Shown: positions 9,594 to 18,563, counted from the stretch's first letter. The stretch is DNA of 64,000 nt from Caldilineaceae bacterium (GCA_026708085.1 JAPOVP010000080.1:49002-113001); one strand, 5' to 3'. The notes: generated by a model not told the origin, from the letters alone. Program-made: numbers and translations.

Positions 9594-10118
9594 TTACGTC
9601 GTAGTTGATTTCGGCGGTTTGAACAGTGTCTTCTTGCTTTCCTCCAGCTTATCTCTCAGAAACTGGGCAACATCCCTCAAGAATGATGTCTGATAAACTG
9701 AGATATCTCTGCCGCCTTTCTCCATAGAGTATCTGTTGCTGATGAAAGGCTTAGGCATTACTTCCATAACCTGACGAGTCAGTTGAATGCCTTCGAGAGA
9801 CTTCCTCGTCTCCTCCTTCAAGCCGTCAAATACCTTGACCAAGTCGTGTGTGTGAGGAATGGGTTTGTCGGGATGGTCCAATGCCCACAGCGACTTCATC
9901 GCGATCTCGACGGCATAGCTGCTTATGACTGCCTGCACGTTGATCAGCGCGGCCTCTTCATCTTTGCCGCGTGTTTCCAAGCCGTCGCTCTTATCCTGCA
10001 GGTGCTCCAGCAACTCACAATAGATTTCTATCTCGTCGATTGCGCGGTGGGAGCGCCAGTATTTGTGCCCAGAAAGGAACCCTACAAGAGGTTTAACACC
10101 GTCCGTCATCAATCCCAT
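9594..10118 (-). CDS. HEPN-domain-like protein
   Basis: 174 residues, all-helical in appearance. The centre reads AVEIAMKSLWALDHPDK followed by PHTHDLVKVFDGL, the pattern of HEPN-like helical-bundle proteins in which a long helix is followed by a THDL turn. The C-terminus is lysine-rich. I do not see a clear R-x4-6-H ribonuclease motif, so this may be a non-catalytic or RNA-binding member. A decayed ribbon-helix-helix gene ends 12 bases upstream on the same strand. The HEPN identity is moderate; the function is unknown. Confidence 0.5.
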   Translation of the reverse strand: MGLMTDGVKPLVGFLSGHKYWRSHRAIDEIEIYCELLEHLQDKSDGLETRGKDEEAALINVQAVISSYAVEIAMKSLWALDHPDKPIPHTHDLVKVFDGLKEETRKSLEGIQLTRQVMEVMPKPFISNRYSMEKGGRDISVYQTSFLRDVAQFLRDKLEESKKTLFKPPKSTTT

Positions 10119-10130
10119 CCTCTCTTTCGT

Positions 10131-10373
10131 TTAACCAAAATGCTGCGCCAGCGCCTTTTCCACCCAGGCGCGGCACTGCTCGGACATGGTGACGCCCTGC
10201 TCGGCGGCCAACTACTTGAAGCGCCGGTGGGTGCTGTGCGGCAGCTGCACGACGAGGCGGCGGGGCTTCTCCTCTTCTGGTGCGGGCGGTACGAACGGGT
10301 ATGCCCCACTCCTTGACGGTGGGAGCCCGGGTCCCTTGTGGAAGCGTCTTTTTGGTCCGCGGCGGTGCGTCAT
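10131..10373 (-). pseudogene. Ribbon-helix-helix DNA-binding protein broken by one in-frame stop
   Basis: On the minus strand from an ATG at 10373 the frame reads MTHRRGPKRR and a proline-rich linker, then KPRRLVVQLPHSTHRRFK, a TAG at 10212-10214, and continues in the same frame LAAEQGVTMSEQCRAWVEKA to a TAA at 10131-10133. The two halves together form a typical CopG/Arc-like ribbon-helix-helix fold. The TAG sits where a CAG (Gln) would be expected, so a single C-to-T change explains the break. It lies 12 bases before the HEPN-like gene and may once have been its partner. Readthrough or a sequencing error are alternatives. Confidence 0.6.
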
Positions 10374-10641
10374 CCGCCAGTCAAACCTTTTCGACAGTGC
10401 ACTTGGGCGCGGAAGGAGCCGCATTCTGCGATTGTGGTTTGTGGGGGAGTGGGAGTTCCGGGGTAGTGTACCCGCGGGGCGGTTGTTGTGCCAGTTCGGG
10501 GCGTTGCTTGAACTGTTGTTTACCCGTTGCTAAATGTCCGAACGATGGAGTCGGCAACGGGTGAATTGTGGGATTCAGGTGCTTCGTAACCTCCCGTCTA
10601 CTTCGCCGCGGCCCGGCCAAGTCGGCGAATCATGGTTTTCC

Positions 10642-11403
10642 TTATCGTTTGGGATTGTTTTCACAAGCGATGCCATCATTATCTCCGTCCAGCCGGTGTG
10701 GGTCCCTGTCCGGTCCGCCAGCGGCAATGAAACAGGCCTGCGCTTCTCGCTGGGTGTTGAAATCCGCACAATCGAGATCCGGCCCGTGTGGATCGTGTGG
10801 ATAGCACCCATTGGATGGTGTGTGTGTAGGTGCGGGCGTGTTGGTGGGTATAGGAGTGGGAGAGCTGGCAGTAGGTGTGGGAGTATTGGTGGGTGTAGGG
10901 CAGGCAGGGATATTGTCCGCGACCGGAAGCGTAATCACGTCGACGTTTACGTCCACGAGAGGCGAGTAGATCCAGCCGCGTTGCCCTTTCACGCAGCAGA
11001 ACTCCAGCCAGGTGCCGGAGGGGTTGCGGGCGTCGACATCGAACCGTTCTCCCTGGCCCACCGTGGATATTACGGAGCAGAAGGGTCCCGGCCCTTCTCT
11101 CACATTGGCCCTTTCAACTATAACGACAAAATATGGAGTTGGAATCGGAGATAAAGTTGGCGTCGTCGTTGAAGTCGGAACTGGTGTCGGAGTCAGTGTT
11201 GCGGTCCCCGTTTCCAGTATCGAGACGCGTGTTTTCAGCGCCGCCACGTCCGTTGCGAGGCGCTTCACTTCTGTAGTTATTGCGTTGTTTTGCGGTGGGG
11301 GTTGGCTGCCCGAGGTTTTTTCAGTCTGCTCCTGCCACAGGGACAAAGTGAAGGCCGTTTGCAGAACAAGCACTATGGCAAGAATGGAAGTTAAGGCTTT
11401 CAC
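10642..11403 (-). CDS. Secreted SH3b-excalibur protein
   Basis: 253 residues. It starts with a signal peptide or membrane anchor (MKALTSILAIVLVLQTAFTL), then a short coiled coil, a Thr/Pro linker, an SH3b domain (VERANVREGPGPFCSVI to QRGWIYSPL), a second Thr/Pro linker, and an excalibur domain (DLDCADFNTQREAQACF, ending DGDNDGIACE). The SH3b part is closely similar to that of the gene at 8078-9508, including the ARNPSGTWLEFCCV segment, so the two are duplicates with different C-terminal cargo. It probably sits at the cell surface. No enzymatic domain is seen. Confidence 0.75.
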   Translation of the reverse strand: MKALTSILAIVLVLQTAFTLSLWQEQTEKTSGSQPPPQNNAITTEVKRLATDVAALKTRVSILETGTATLTPTPVPTSTTTPTLSPIPTPYFVVIVERANVREGPGPFCSVISTVGQGERFDVDARNPSGTWLEFCCVKGQRGWIYSPLVDVNVDVITLPVADNIPACPTPTNTPTPTASSPTPIPTNTPAPTHTPSNGCYPHDPHGPDLDCADFNTQREAQACFIAAGGPDRDPHRLDGDNDGIACENNPKR

Positions 11404-11442
11404 GCTGCGGTGCCCCCTTGGTGGTCACAGACGCACGGGTGC

Positions 11443-11542
11443 CACCACAGCAATCCTATGAATCTATCGATCCAACAAGGGGGCGCAACGCCCCCGGCGG
11501 CTGTGGTTACCGACGAATCGGTAGATTCAGATTGCTGTGGTG
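11443..11542. repeat. Long imperfect inverted repeat with inner GC hairpin
   Basis: The arm CCACCACAGCAATC at 11443 onward, followed by TATGAATCTATCGA, is matched in reverse complement by a sequence ending at about 11542 (ATCGGTAGATTCAG, ATTGCTGTGGTG). The arms are about 27 bases with few mismatches. Between them lies a perfect GGGGGCG/CGCCCCC stem at 11479-11495. It sits upstream of the secreted protein gene on the minus strand. It could be a miniature transposable element or a regulatory fold. Confidence 0.5.
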
Positions 11543-11789
11543 ACCCCATCCTACTACAAAGTTGGAGCAGGAAATAATGAGACCCGACAAGAGGAAGATA
11601 TTTTGATAGAGGTGCGGACACTCGGGGCGTGCGGCGTAATCAGAATGGCCAATGCGGGAATTTCTTGCGCGGTACAACGGGTTGGGACGCCTTGGGCGCC
11701 TGCATGGAGGCTGTCTTGGCCTGGATGTGGTGCACCTTGGGGTCACGGGAGCCACAGAATGCCGAGACATCGATCTTGAAGGGGGACGC

Positions 11790-12107
11790 ATGAGGGACGC
11801 AGAGACTGTGGTACCCGCCCAGGGTAGCGAAACCACCATGCCCACACGCCGGCCTCGCGAAGAGACTGCCCGCCTGGGCGACGAGATATATGAGCGGGAC
11901 ATCCGTCCGCAGGTCGAGGCGGACCACCACGGGGAATATGTCGCCATCGACGTTGACAGCGGGAGTTGGGCCATCTCCGACGACCTGCGGACGGCAGCGA
12001 AGCGTCTGCGGACGCAGCGCCCTGGCGCGATTGACGTCTGGCTGCTCCGGGTTGGATACCGGGCCCTGCATCACTTTGGGGGTCGTCCCATTCGGAGCGC
12101 CGGGTGA
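11790..12107 (+). CDS. Conserved small protein paired with clan AA aspartic protease
   Basis: About 105 codons from an ATG at 11790 that is preceded by GAAGGGGG; a second in-frame ATG at 11838 is also possible. The recognisable part (ETARLGDEIYERDIRP, GEYVAIDVDSGSWAI, then DVWLLRVGYRA) resembles small proteins commonly found directly before clan AA aspartic protease genes in Chloroflexota and Cyanobacteria. The stop overlaps the downstream GTG start (GTGA), so the pair is translationally coupled. The function is unknown; an antitoxin-like or regulatory role is sometimes supposed from the arrangement but is not shown here. Confidence 0.6.
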   Translation: MRDAETVVPAQGSETTMPTRRPREETARLGDEIYERDIRPQVEADHHGEYVAIDVDSGSWAISDDLRTAAKRLRTQRPGAIDVWLLRVGYRALHHFGGRPIRSAG

Positions 12108-12259
12108 TCGAGGGCGTGGTGAACGCCGCCTATGAGTCGGTCGTGGTCCTGGCCGTACAAGGCCCATCGGGGCAGGAAAGTGAAATCGAGGCGATAGTAG
12201 ACACCGGCTTCACTGGGTTCCTGACCGTGACTCCTGCGTTCCACGTGCGGCGGTTGTAG
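12104..12259 (+). pseudogene. Truncated clan AA (retropepsin-like) aspartic protease
   Basis: From a GTG at 12104 the frame encodes VIEGVVNAAYESVVVLAVQG and reaches the catalytic-type motif AIVDTGFTGFLT, then ends abruptly at a TAG (12257-12259) after 51 codons. Intact relatives are about 110-130 residues and continue with a second strand-rich half. Only the half containing the D-T-G active-site triad remains. The downstream end abuts the 3' end of the convergent transporter gene, so the missing part was probably deleted. As retropepsins act as dimers, a fragment this short is unlikely to fold. Confidence 0.65.
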
Positions 12260-12262
12260 TAC

Positions 12263-13651
12263 TCAGATAACTGCTGGCGGCCTGTTGCCCGATTCAGCAA
12301 TGGCCCTGCGCACGTCTACTCTACGCAGCAGAACTAGCCCAACGACAAAGAAGATGATGATCGAAACGATGGCCGGCCGCAGGCTACCGGTCATCTGGTT
12401 GACCAAGCCGAAGGCCAGCGGGCCCAGCCAAGAGGTTCCCCGCTCGCTGACTTCGTAGATGGAGAAGAATTCAGCCTCCTTGCCCGGCGGGATCATGTTG
12501 GCGAAGAGGCCGCGACTGACCGCCTGCGTGCCCCCCATAACCAAGGCGATGCATCCTCCCAAAATCCAGAACTCCAAGAAGCGGCTCTCCCCTCGAAGAC
12601 CCAGATAGGCGTAGATCACAACCACCGTCCAGACGGTGAGGCCTATGATCAGAGCCTTCTTCGCCCCGATACGGGTCGCTACTTTGCCGAAGAGGAGTGC
12701 GCCCCCAAAGGCAACGAACTGCATCATCAGGATGACCATGGTGAGCATGCTCTGCCCGATCGCCAGTCCTCCCTGAGCAAGCGGGGCAGCGGCAAAGACC
12801 GCTGCAACCGCAAAGACCGTTTGGATGCCATCGTTATACAGCAGGTAAGCGATCAGAAAACGAATGGTATGGGGATATTTCGCGGCCTCCTTGCAGGTTG
12901 CCCACAGCTGTTTGAGGCCGGTTGACAGATGGGTCTCGCCGGCGGGCAGCGCCCTGGCTACGCCCTGCGAGCTCAACATTTTCCAAGTGACGAAGGACCA
13001 GGCGAACCACCACAGTCCGCCCGAAAACAGGTTGATACGCACAGCCAGACCGGTGTCGATGCCGATGGTGTCCCGCGCCAGGTAGAAGACCAGATTGAGT
13101 GCCAGCAGGAGGCCGCCCCCGAGATAGCCCAGCGCCCAGCCCACTGACGAGACGCGGTCGCGGTCCTCAGGTGCGGCGATGTCGGGCAAGAAGGCATTGT
13201 AGAAGACGATCGCTGCGCCGAAGGAGAGGTTGGCGATGATAAAGAGCAGCCCGCCCAGCCACCAGGTCCCGGCCGTAACGAAGAACAGGAACATTGTGGC
13301 GGTCGAGCCGGCGACGGCAAAAATCTGCATCAATCTCTTGCGCAGATTGGAGTAGTCTGCAATGGCGCCGAGAATTGGGAGGAAGAGCACCTGCAGGATG
13401 ACGGAGAAGGAGATGCAGTAGGGCAGAAAGGAGTCGGGCGCCACAGGGATGCCGAAGAAACGGGCCAGTTCATCGGGGCCGGCCGCGGCGCGAGCGAGGT
13501 TGGAGATGTAGGGGCCGAGAAAGACGGTAGCGACCGTTGTCCCAAAGGCCGAGTTGGCCCAGTCATAGAAGTACCATCCGATTTGCTCGCGGCGGTTGCC
13601 TGGTCCTGATTTGGGCGTGGGCGTCGAGTCAGCTGTCAGTTCCTGGGGCAT
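12263..13651 (-). CDS. MFS transporter, UMF1 (Atg22-like) family
   Basis: 462 residues with about 12 hydrophobic segments. Near the N-terminus the family signature is clear: IGWYFYDWANSAFGTTVATV. Other typical points are ILGAIADYSNLRKRLM after helix 2, and GGTQAVSRGLFANMIPPGKE followed by FFSIYEVSERGTSWLGPLAF in the second half. UMF1 proteins resemble yeast vacuolar Atg22 amino-acid effluxers. The bacterial substrates are mostly unknown, but efflux of small organic molecules across the inner membrane is likely. It ends against the truncated protease gene and seems to be a single-gene unit. Confidence 0.85.
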   Translation of the reverse strand: MPQELTADSTPTPKSGPGNRREQIGWYFYDWANSAFGTTVATVFLGPYISNLARAAAGPDELARFFGIPVAPDSFLPYCISFSVILQVLFLPILGAIADYSNLRKRLMQIFAVAGSTATMFLFFVTAGTWWLGGLLFIIANLSFGAAIVFYNAFLPDIAAPEDRDRVSSVGWALGYLGGGLLLALNLVFYLARDTIGIDTGLAVRINLFSGGLWWFAWSFVTWKMLSSQGVARALPAGETHLSTGLKQLWATCKEAAKYPHTIRFLIAYLLYNDGIQTVFAVAAVFAAAPLAQGGLAIGQSMLTMVILMMQFVAFGGALLFGKVATRIGAKKALIIGLTVWTVVVIYAYLGLRGESRFLEFWILGGCIALVMGGTQAVSRGLFANMIPPGKEAEFFSIYEVSERGTSWLGPLAFGLVNQMTGSLRPAIVSIIIFFVVGLVLLRRVDVRRAIAESGNRPPAVI

Positions 13652-13777
13652 CGTGCGCTCCTGGTCTTGGCGTGATCAGGGAATGAAGGAAAGAGGTCGC
13701 TTCGTGTACAGGTGCGCCAGGCAGGGTTTCGCTGTGCAGATCCTCTAGTCGCGCCATTTGTAGAGCCGTAAGGTGAA

Positions 13778-14083
13778 TCAGGGGCGGAAATTCTGGCCGG
13801 CGCCGGTATGGAATTGCGGGATATGATTTCGGCAATAGGCCGCTGCTTTGTCCATCCCCGCTACCATTGTGGGCGCCGTGCCTATCAGTTCCCCGTCCAT
13901 GTCAATTCGCCAGCCGCCGGCGTGCGGTTGGACAACGATTGTCATGCGAACCCTTTGGCCGTGATACCAGCCGGAATGCGGTTCATAGAACGTAGCGACG
14001 CCGCGAACCCATTTGGCCGGTTCCTGTGGGTCAGGCATTGCCCACCAGCGGATCGAATGGTGTGATACTCGAATCGTTGCCAT
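13778..14083 (-). CDS. Small protein of unknown function
   Basis: 101 residues. The sequence is rich in Trp and His (HHSIRWWAMPDPQEPAKWV, HSGWYHGQRVRM) and reads as a small beta-rich fold with a C-terminal helix (MDKAAAYCRNHI). I do not recognise a family. It stands alone between the transporter and another unknown gene on the same strand. Codon use is like its neighbours, which argues for a real gene, but the support is only the open frame and composition. Confidence 0.45.
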   Translation of the reverse strand: MATIRVSHHSIRWWAMPDPQEPAKWVRGVATFYEPHSGWYHGQRVRMTIVVQPHAGGWRIDMDGELIGTAPTMVAGMDKAAAYCRNHIPQFHTGAGQNFRP

Positions 14084-14263
14084 GTCTTGCCCGCCCCTTT
14101 CAATGTCCCAGGCACACGCCGGCGCCCTTGCAGTTGCACAGGTCCGGACCGTTTGCCTAGTCCTGGCTCCGTTCTCCCGTTTCCCCCCGGACCGGGGGTA
14201 GTGTAGCCCTCGAAACGGTTAGAACGCCTCTCAGCGCCCCGGTCCGGCGCCGACAGCACCGTT

Positions 14264-14758
14264 TTACCAACGCACAGTTGACCAGTACGCCTGTTCTTCC
14301 TCAAGAATTGCGCGCAAAATCTCTCCCATAGCCCGATGCGATTCTTCCCATAGTTCCAGGTAGGCCCACGCTATACATTTGTCCAGATCGTCTAACTCAG
14401 TTGCGATCTGTCTCAGCGCCTTTGCGCCGGTGCGGACGCGCAAGACCGGCAACTCGTGGCTCGGCCCGCGTGAAACCAGCATAGACACCCAAACGTCCGC
14501 GCCGGTGTCGGCGTGTCCGATCTCAACCGCCAACGTTGCAATCTCCCGCTCCTCAGCCCGTATCCAGTAGCCGGCCGGAATGTCCACCCGTTCGCCGGTG
14601 TTGATGGCACGCGCCATAAGCGGCCGCAACAGCTCGATAACCGCTTCGTCCACGCCGGCCCGCGGACTGACAGCCTCATGGCCGCTTTCCGCCGTGATAT
14701 GCCGCAGCCGGTCAGCCATGCGCTCACCGCGCCCGTCCGCATACTCTTTCTCGCTCAT
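14264..14758 (-). CDS. Protein of unknown function
   Basis: 164 codons from an ATG at 14758 preceded by a GGGGAGA ribosome-binding site; the frame is open further upstream but without a better start. The centre (YWIRAEEREIATLAVEIGH, WVSMLVSRG, PVLRVRTGAKALRQIATE) suggests an alpha/beta fold with a long C-terminal helix ending in EEEQAYWSTVRW. No family is recognised and no catalytic motif is seen. It reads away from the CRISPR locus. Confidence 0.5.
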   Translation of the reverse strand: MSEKEYADGRGERMADRLRHITAESGHEAVSPRAGVDEAVIELLRPLMARAINTGERVDIPAGYWIRAEEREIATLAVEIGHADTGADVWVSMLVSRGPSHELPVLRVRTGAKALRQIATELDDLDKCIAWAYLELWEESHRAMGEILRAILEEEQAYWSTVRW

Positions 14759-15347
14759 TCCGTCTGTCTCCCCTGTGCGTAAACCGGCGCCCCAGGCCCT
14801 CGAAGAACGCCGGCGCGTCAGACGGCGCGCGCCGACCGTGATGGGGCTGGGACTGCGGCGCGCGTGTCCTCTATTCTGCTGGGCTGAAAATATCTGGGGA
14901 AATATTGATACGGCATCGTTATAGAAAAAGGACCCAAATGACATGCTGGTGTTATACAGGCGCTGTATGATATGGTGTTGAAGAGTTACTACCAGACCAT
15001 TCCAATCGGGATACAAAGAGTTGTCGCTGTTGCGAACAGCACGGGCACGAGCCATAGGGGACCGGTTTTGGGACATATCATGGCGTTCACCCCCAGTCAA
15101 GATGAACTTGAGGGGAAAGTCAAGGGCATCGACGAGGAGATGGATCTTGCTGCTGAATTCGCCCCGGCTCCGACCTTTGCACTGTTCTTGCTGACGTCCT
15201 CCTCCTTTTACCCGCCTGCGGAAAGTGTTGCGGGAAGATCAGAAAGAGGGAGTGTTGTTTGACCTTCGCAATCATATTCTGAGCAGTGAGCGCGGCCCAA
15301 AAACCGGGTCTCTCCATACGGCACACGACCGGGGAGGCAGACAGGAG
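14759..15347. other. Intergenic region before the CRISPR-side genes
   Basis: A 589-base gap between two divergent genes. An A/T-rich core at 14880-14990 may hold promoters for both sides. A 96-codon plus-strand frame (14972-15262) has no ribosome-binding site and no recognisable content, and is not called. No RNA gene, repeat or CRISPR-like unit was seen. Confidence 0.4.
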
Positions 15348-15644
15348 ATGACAGAACGGAATCTGACGTGGAGAAGAACGCTGCTGGTCGCCTACGAGAC
15401 CTTCGGCGGCGAGGCAGACAACGTTTTGATCACGAACTTCATTGTCGACCTGATCAGGTGGGATGGAGACTGGAACAAGCTACAAACCTATCTTTCCAAA
15501 TATAGAACCCAGCTTGCCGAAGCCGGGCACCTGGAAAAGGTCCGTCATCCTTCCACCAAGAGTCCCGGCTTGCACCGACTCACCCCCGCCGGAAGGGAGG
15601 CCGCTTCCCGCTTGTTAGGCGACGAGTGCGGGATTCCTGACTGA
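15348..15644 (+). CDS. Small winged-helix-like protein of unknown function
   Basis: 98 codons from an ATG at 15348 placed 4 bases after CAGGAG; the longer open frame upstream lacks a start with such a site. It begins MTERNLTWRRTLLVAYETFG and ends with PGLHRLTPAGREAASRLLG, the helix-loop-strand pattern of small winged-helix modules ('L-T-x-x-G' turn). It lies 52 bases before cas3 on the same strand. A role in CRISPR regulation is possible from position only. Confidence 0.5.
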   Translation: MTERNLTWRRTLLVAYETFGGEADNVLITNFIVDLIRWDGDWNKLQTYLSKYRTQLAEAGHLEKVRHPSTKSPGLHRLTPAGREAASRLLGDECGIPD

Positions 15645-15696
15645 GACGGCCCGGTTTCAGGAGACGGCGCAGAGCGGGGAGAACTGCCGGCCTGAC

Positions 15697-18378
15697 ATGG
15701 AAAGAGAGAGCTTGCCAGTCTACACGCGATATCATTGGGGAAAGTCGGATAGGCAGAATCCTCAACGCATTCACCTGTTGGAGCACCACCTTGCGGATGT
15801 GGCGGCCTGCTTCGAGGTCCTATTGGAGCAACCGACAATCTGTAAGCGATTGGCCTGCGCGGGCGGGCTGAGTGATTTGGACGGGACGACTGCAGCGCGG
15901 TTGTGTGTGTTAGCGGCGTTGCATGACATCGGCAAGGTGAATGTCGGTTTTCAGGCCCAGATCTGGCGGACGGAGGATCTGCCTCCGCGACGCAAGAAGC
16001 CGCCGCGCACGGGACATGTCCAGGACCTCGTGCCGGTTCTGGAGGATAAGGATTCAGAGACGGCAGACTGGTTTTTCGACGCTCTAGGCGCGCCCGAGAT
16101 CATGGAATGGGATGATGACGGCGGGTCAACTGCAAGCGGCTTGTTGATCGCATCCCTCTCACATCATGGCTCACCGCTGAATCTGTCGGATGGTCGCGCG
16201 GCCAACCCTGCGGCTTGGCAACCGTTCGGCAACCTCAACCCCCGACAATGTGTTGGGCGCATCGTGCAACTTGTGCGCGACTGGTTTCCGGCGGCCTACG
16301 AACGGGCAGGGGCGCCGTTGCCAGCTGCCCCCGGTTTCCAGCATATGTTCCTGGGCCTCTGCACGCTGGCAGACTGGCTCGGCTCCGACGAACGGTTCTT
16401 TGAATTCTGTGATCAGCCCCGAGATGATTACATCGTTACGGCGCGGGAACGCGCATACAGGGCTGTTTCTGCCATCGGTCTGGACCTGGAAGCGCAGCGG
16501 AGCGCTTTGTCGGAGTTGCCCTGCTTCGGGGCGCTGTTCGATATCGACGGCCGGCCCAATGCCATGCAGCAGAGGGCTGCGGATCTCCCGCTGGATGAGC
16601 CTCTGGTTATCATCGAATCGGAGACGGGGTCCGGCAAGACGGAGGCGGCTTTGTGGCGTTTTGCCCGCATGTATGAAGCGGGGTTGGTGGACGGCCTCTA
16701 CTTTGCTCTCCCGACGCGTTCGGCGGCCTCTCAGATACACAGCCGCGTAACAGACTTTGTTCGCAGTATGTTTCCTGCAGACCATTTTCCGGAGCCGATT
16801 CTTGCGGTTCCCGGCTACCTGCGAGCGGGCGCGGTGGGGGGTAAGCAATTACCGCATTACGAGGTCTGGTGGGATGACCAGTACAGCTCGGCCGATCCGG
16901 TGGTCAAGCGCCGGTGGGCGGCTGAAAACGCCAAGCGCTATCTGGCGGCACAGATCGCGGTGGGGACGGTCGACCAGGCGATGATGGCGGCGCTGCAGGT
17001 CCGGCACGCGCATATGCGCGCGGCCTGCCTGGCCCGCAATCTGCTGGTCGTGGATGAAGTGCATGCCTCGGATCAGTATATGCGAGTCATTCTCGAGGGG
17101 CTGCTGGAGGCCCATATCGGCGCTGGCGGCTATGCCTGCCTGATGTCGGCCACGCTTGGCTCGGTGGCCAGGCAGCGGTTTTCTGCACCGGTCCGTCTTG
17201 CCGGCGGGGATGGCATTTCTCTGCCCGAGGCGCTGGAGGTCAGGTACCCGGCCATCACCACGCGCGGCGCAGAGGGGGAGAAGGTGGTTGCGGTCGGGAA
17301 GAGTGGCCGGGGCAAGGCGGTCCAGGTCGGGACGTTGCCGGCGATGGAGGCGTATGCCGCGGTGGCAGAACGCGGCCTGGAGGCGGCGCGGGCGGGCGCA
17401 AAGGTCTTGATTGTTCGCAACACGGTCGGCTTTGCGGTTCGAACCCAACAGGCGCTGGAGGAGCGGGCCGGGCCCGGAGAGCAGCATCTGTTATTTGGGG
17501 TCGATGGCGTAGTGACGCTGCATCACGGCCGCTTCGCAGCTGGGGACCGCCGCCGCCTTGATGCGGCGGTGGAGGAGCAGATCGGGAAGAGCCGCGGACC
17601 GGGCGGGCGTGTCATCGTCGGCACGCAGACGCTGGAGCAGTCCTTGGATATCGACGCAGACCTGTTGATCACCGATCTTTGTCCAATGGATGTGCTGCTG
17701 CAACGGATTGGTCGTCTGCATCGCCATGCGCGCGACGGCCGACCTGCAGATTATCGCAGTCCGGCCTGCATCGTATTGATGCCCGACGATGATGACTTGT
17801 CCCCCTGGCTGACGCGGAGGAGGGATACGAACGGCCTGGGGCCGAACGGCTTCGTTTATGAAGACTTGCGCATTTTGGAGGCGACGGCGCGGCTGGTGGC
17901 GGAACACGCGGCCAACGGCACGTCCTGGAACATTCCCGATATGAACCGGGCGCTGGTGGAGCGTAGCACGCACCCGGAAGCGCTGGAGGAGATCACGGAG
18001 AAGATGGGGGAGGGCTGGCGCGAGCACGCCATCAAAATGGAAGGTGTCTACATCGGCGACGACCAGACCGCCCGGCAGGTGATCATCCGCCGCGACCGCT
18101 CATTTTACGAGGAGAACCGGGAAGTCGTATTTCCCGATATGGAAGCGAGAATTCGTACCAGGCTGGGCGATGAGGGCGTTGAGATCACGCTGGAACCGGC
18201 GGCACCGAGTCCTTTTGGAGGCGGCGAAACCATCACCCATATCCCAATTCCCGGCCACATGGCCTATGGATTGAGTGGCGATGAGCCGGTCTCTTGGCAA
18301 GCTGGGGAGGATGGATTCGAGTTCAGGGTTGACGACAGGCGCTTCCGCTATGAGCGACTGGGTTTGGGCAGACTATGA
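15697..18378 (+). CDS. cas3: CRISPR-associated helicase-nuclease Cas3 (type I-E)
   Basis: 893 residues. The N-terminal HD nuclease has HLLEHHLADVAA (H30/H31) and LHDIGKV (H76-D77), with a downstream SLSHHGSP. The helicase shows Walker A SETGSGKTEAA (about 308-318), DEVHASD (about 453), SATLG, and motif VI region DVLLQRIGRLHRH after GTQTLEQSLDIDADLL. All expected catalytic residues are present, so Cas3 should unwind and degrade DNA recruited by Cascade. The C-terminal domain is about 200 residues. It is first in the cas locus but is separated from cas8e by 269 bases holding a mini-array and a separate promoter, so its expression is probably uncoupled from Cascade. Confidence 0.95.
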   Translation: MERESLPVYTRYHWGKSDRQNPQRIHLLEHHLADVAACFEVLLEQPTICKRLACAGGLSDLDGTTAARLCVLAALHDIGKVNVGFQAQIWRTEDLPPRRKKPPRTGHVQDLVPVLEDKDSETADWFFDALGAPEIMEWDDDGGSTASGLLIASLSHHGSPLNLSDGRAANPAAWQPFGNLNPRQCVGRIVQLVRDWFPAAYERAGAPLPAAPGFQHMFLGLCTLADWLGSDERFFEFCDQPRDDYIVTARERAYRAVSAIGLDLEAQRSALSELPCFGALFDIDGRPNAMQQRAADLPLDEPLVIIESETGSGKTEAALWRFARMYEAGLVDGLYFALPTRSAASQIHSRVTDFVRSMFPADHFPEPILAVPGYLRAGAVGGKQLPHYEVWWDDQYSSADPVVKRRWAAENAKRYLAAQIAVGTVDQAMMAALQVRHAHMRAACLARNLLVVDEVHASDQYMRVILEGLLEAHIGAGGYACLMSATLGSVARQRFSAPVRLAGGDGISLPEALEVRYPAITTRGAEGEKVVAVGKSGRGKAVQVGTLPAMEAYAAVAERGLEAARAGAKVLIVRNTVGFAVRTQQALEERAGPGEQHLLFGVDGVVTLHHGRFAAGDRRRLDAAVEEQIGKSRGPGGRVIVGTQTLEQSLDIDADLLITDLCPMDVLLQRIGRLHRHARDGRPADYRSPACIVLMPDDDDLSPWLTRRRDTNGLGPNGFVYEDLRILEATARLVAEHAANGTSWNIPDMNRALVERSTHPEALEEITEKMGEGWREHAIKMEGVYIGDDQTARQVIIRRDRSFYEENREVVFPDMEARIRTRLGDEGVEITLEPAAPSPFGGGETITHIPIPGHMAYGLSGDEPVSWQAGEDGFEFRVDDRRFRYERLGLGRL

Positions 18379-18428
18379 AAAACAAGCAGGTGGACCGGGG
18401 GTCTGCCCGCCTAATTTGCGGAGTAATC

Positions 18429-18517
18429 TGCATGACCCCGCGTGTGCGGGGGAACCATCCTTGTAGAGATCACTATCTTAGCGTGAGTAGGACTATCCTC
18501 GCGTGTACGAGGCAAAT
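18429..18517 (-). ncRNA. CreR-like crRNA mimic: degenerate repeat-spacer-repeat
   Basis: Two repeat-like 28-mers occupy 18490-18517 and 18429-18456 in minus-strand orientation, 61 bases apart, the same period as the main array. Each matches the array repeat at about 22 of 28 positions. The first (5') repeat keeps the stem as CCTCG/CGAGG, a compensatory change from CCCCG/CGGGG, and keeps the 3' handle (ATAGTCC against ATAGACC). The second keeps the CCCCG/CGGGG hairpin but has lost the handle, which a last repeat does not need. The 33-base 'spacer' (18457-18489) resembles the cas8e promoter start region. This fits a crRNA-like regulatory RNA that steers Cascade to its own promoter. No clear minus-strand promoter was found; TATCTT just upstream is a weak -10 candidate. 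Confidence 0.75.
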
Positions 18518-18530
18518 GTCAAAGATAGCC

Positions 18531-18559
18531 TTGACATTCGGCAAAGGATGGTGTATGCT
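18531..18559 (+). promoter_or_regulatory. Near-consensus sigma-70 promoter for the Cascade operon
   Basis: TTGACA at 18531-18536, a 17-base spacer, then TATGCT at 18554-18559. The expected start of transcription is about 18566. This lies 82 bases before the chosen cas8e start codon and just downstream of the mini-array. It excludes the longer upstream reading of cas8e. Confidence 0.75.
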
Positions 18560-18563
18560 TTCC

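Noticed and set aside
18429..18517. CreTA-type toxin-antitoxin RNA pair
   Set aside because: No separate small toxin RNA gene with rare codons is seen between the guide and cas8e; the guide matches the cas8e promoter itself, so a CreR-like repressor fits better.
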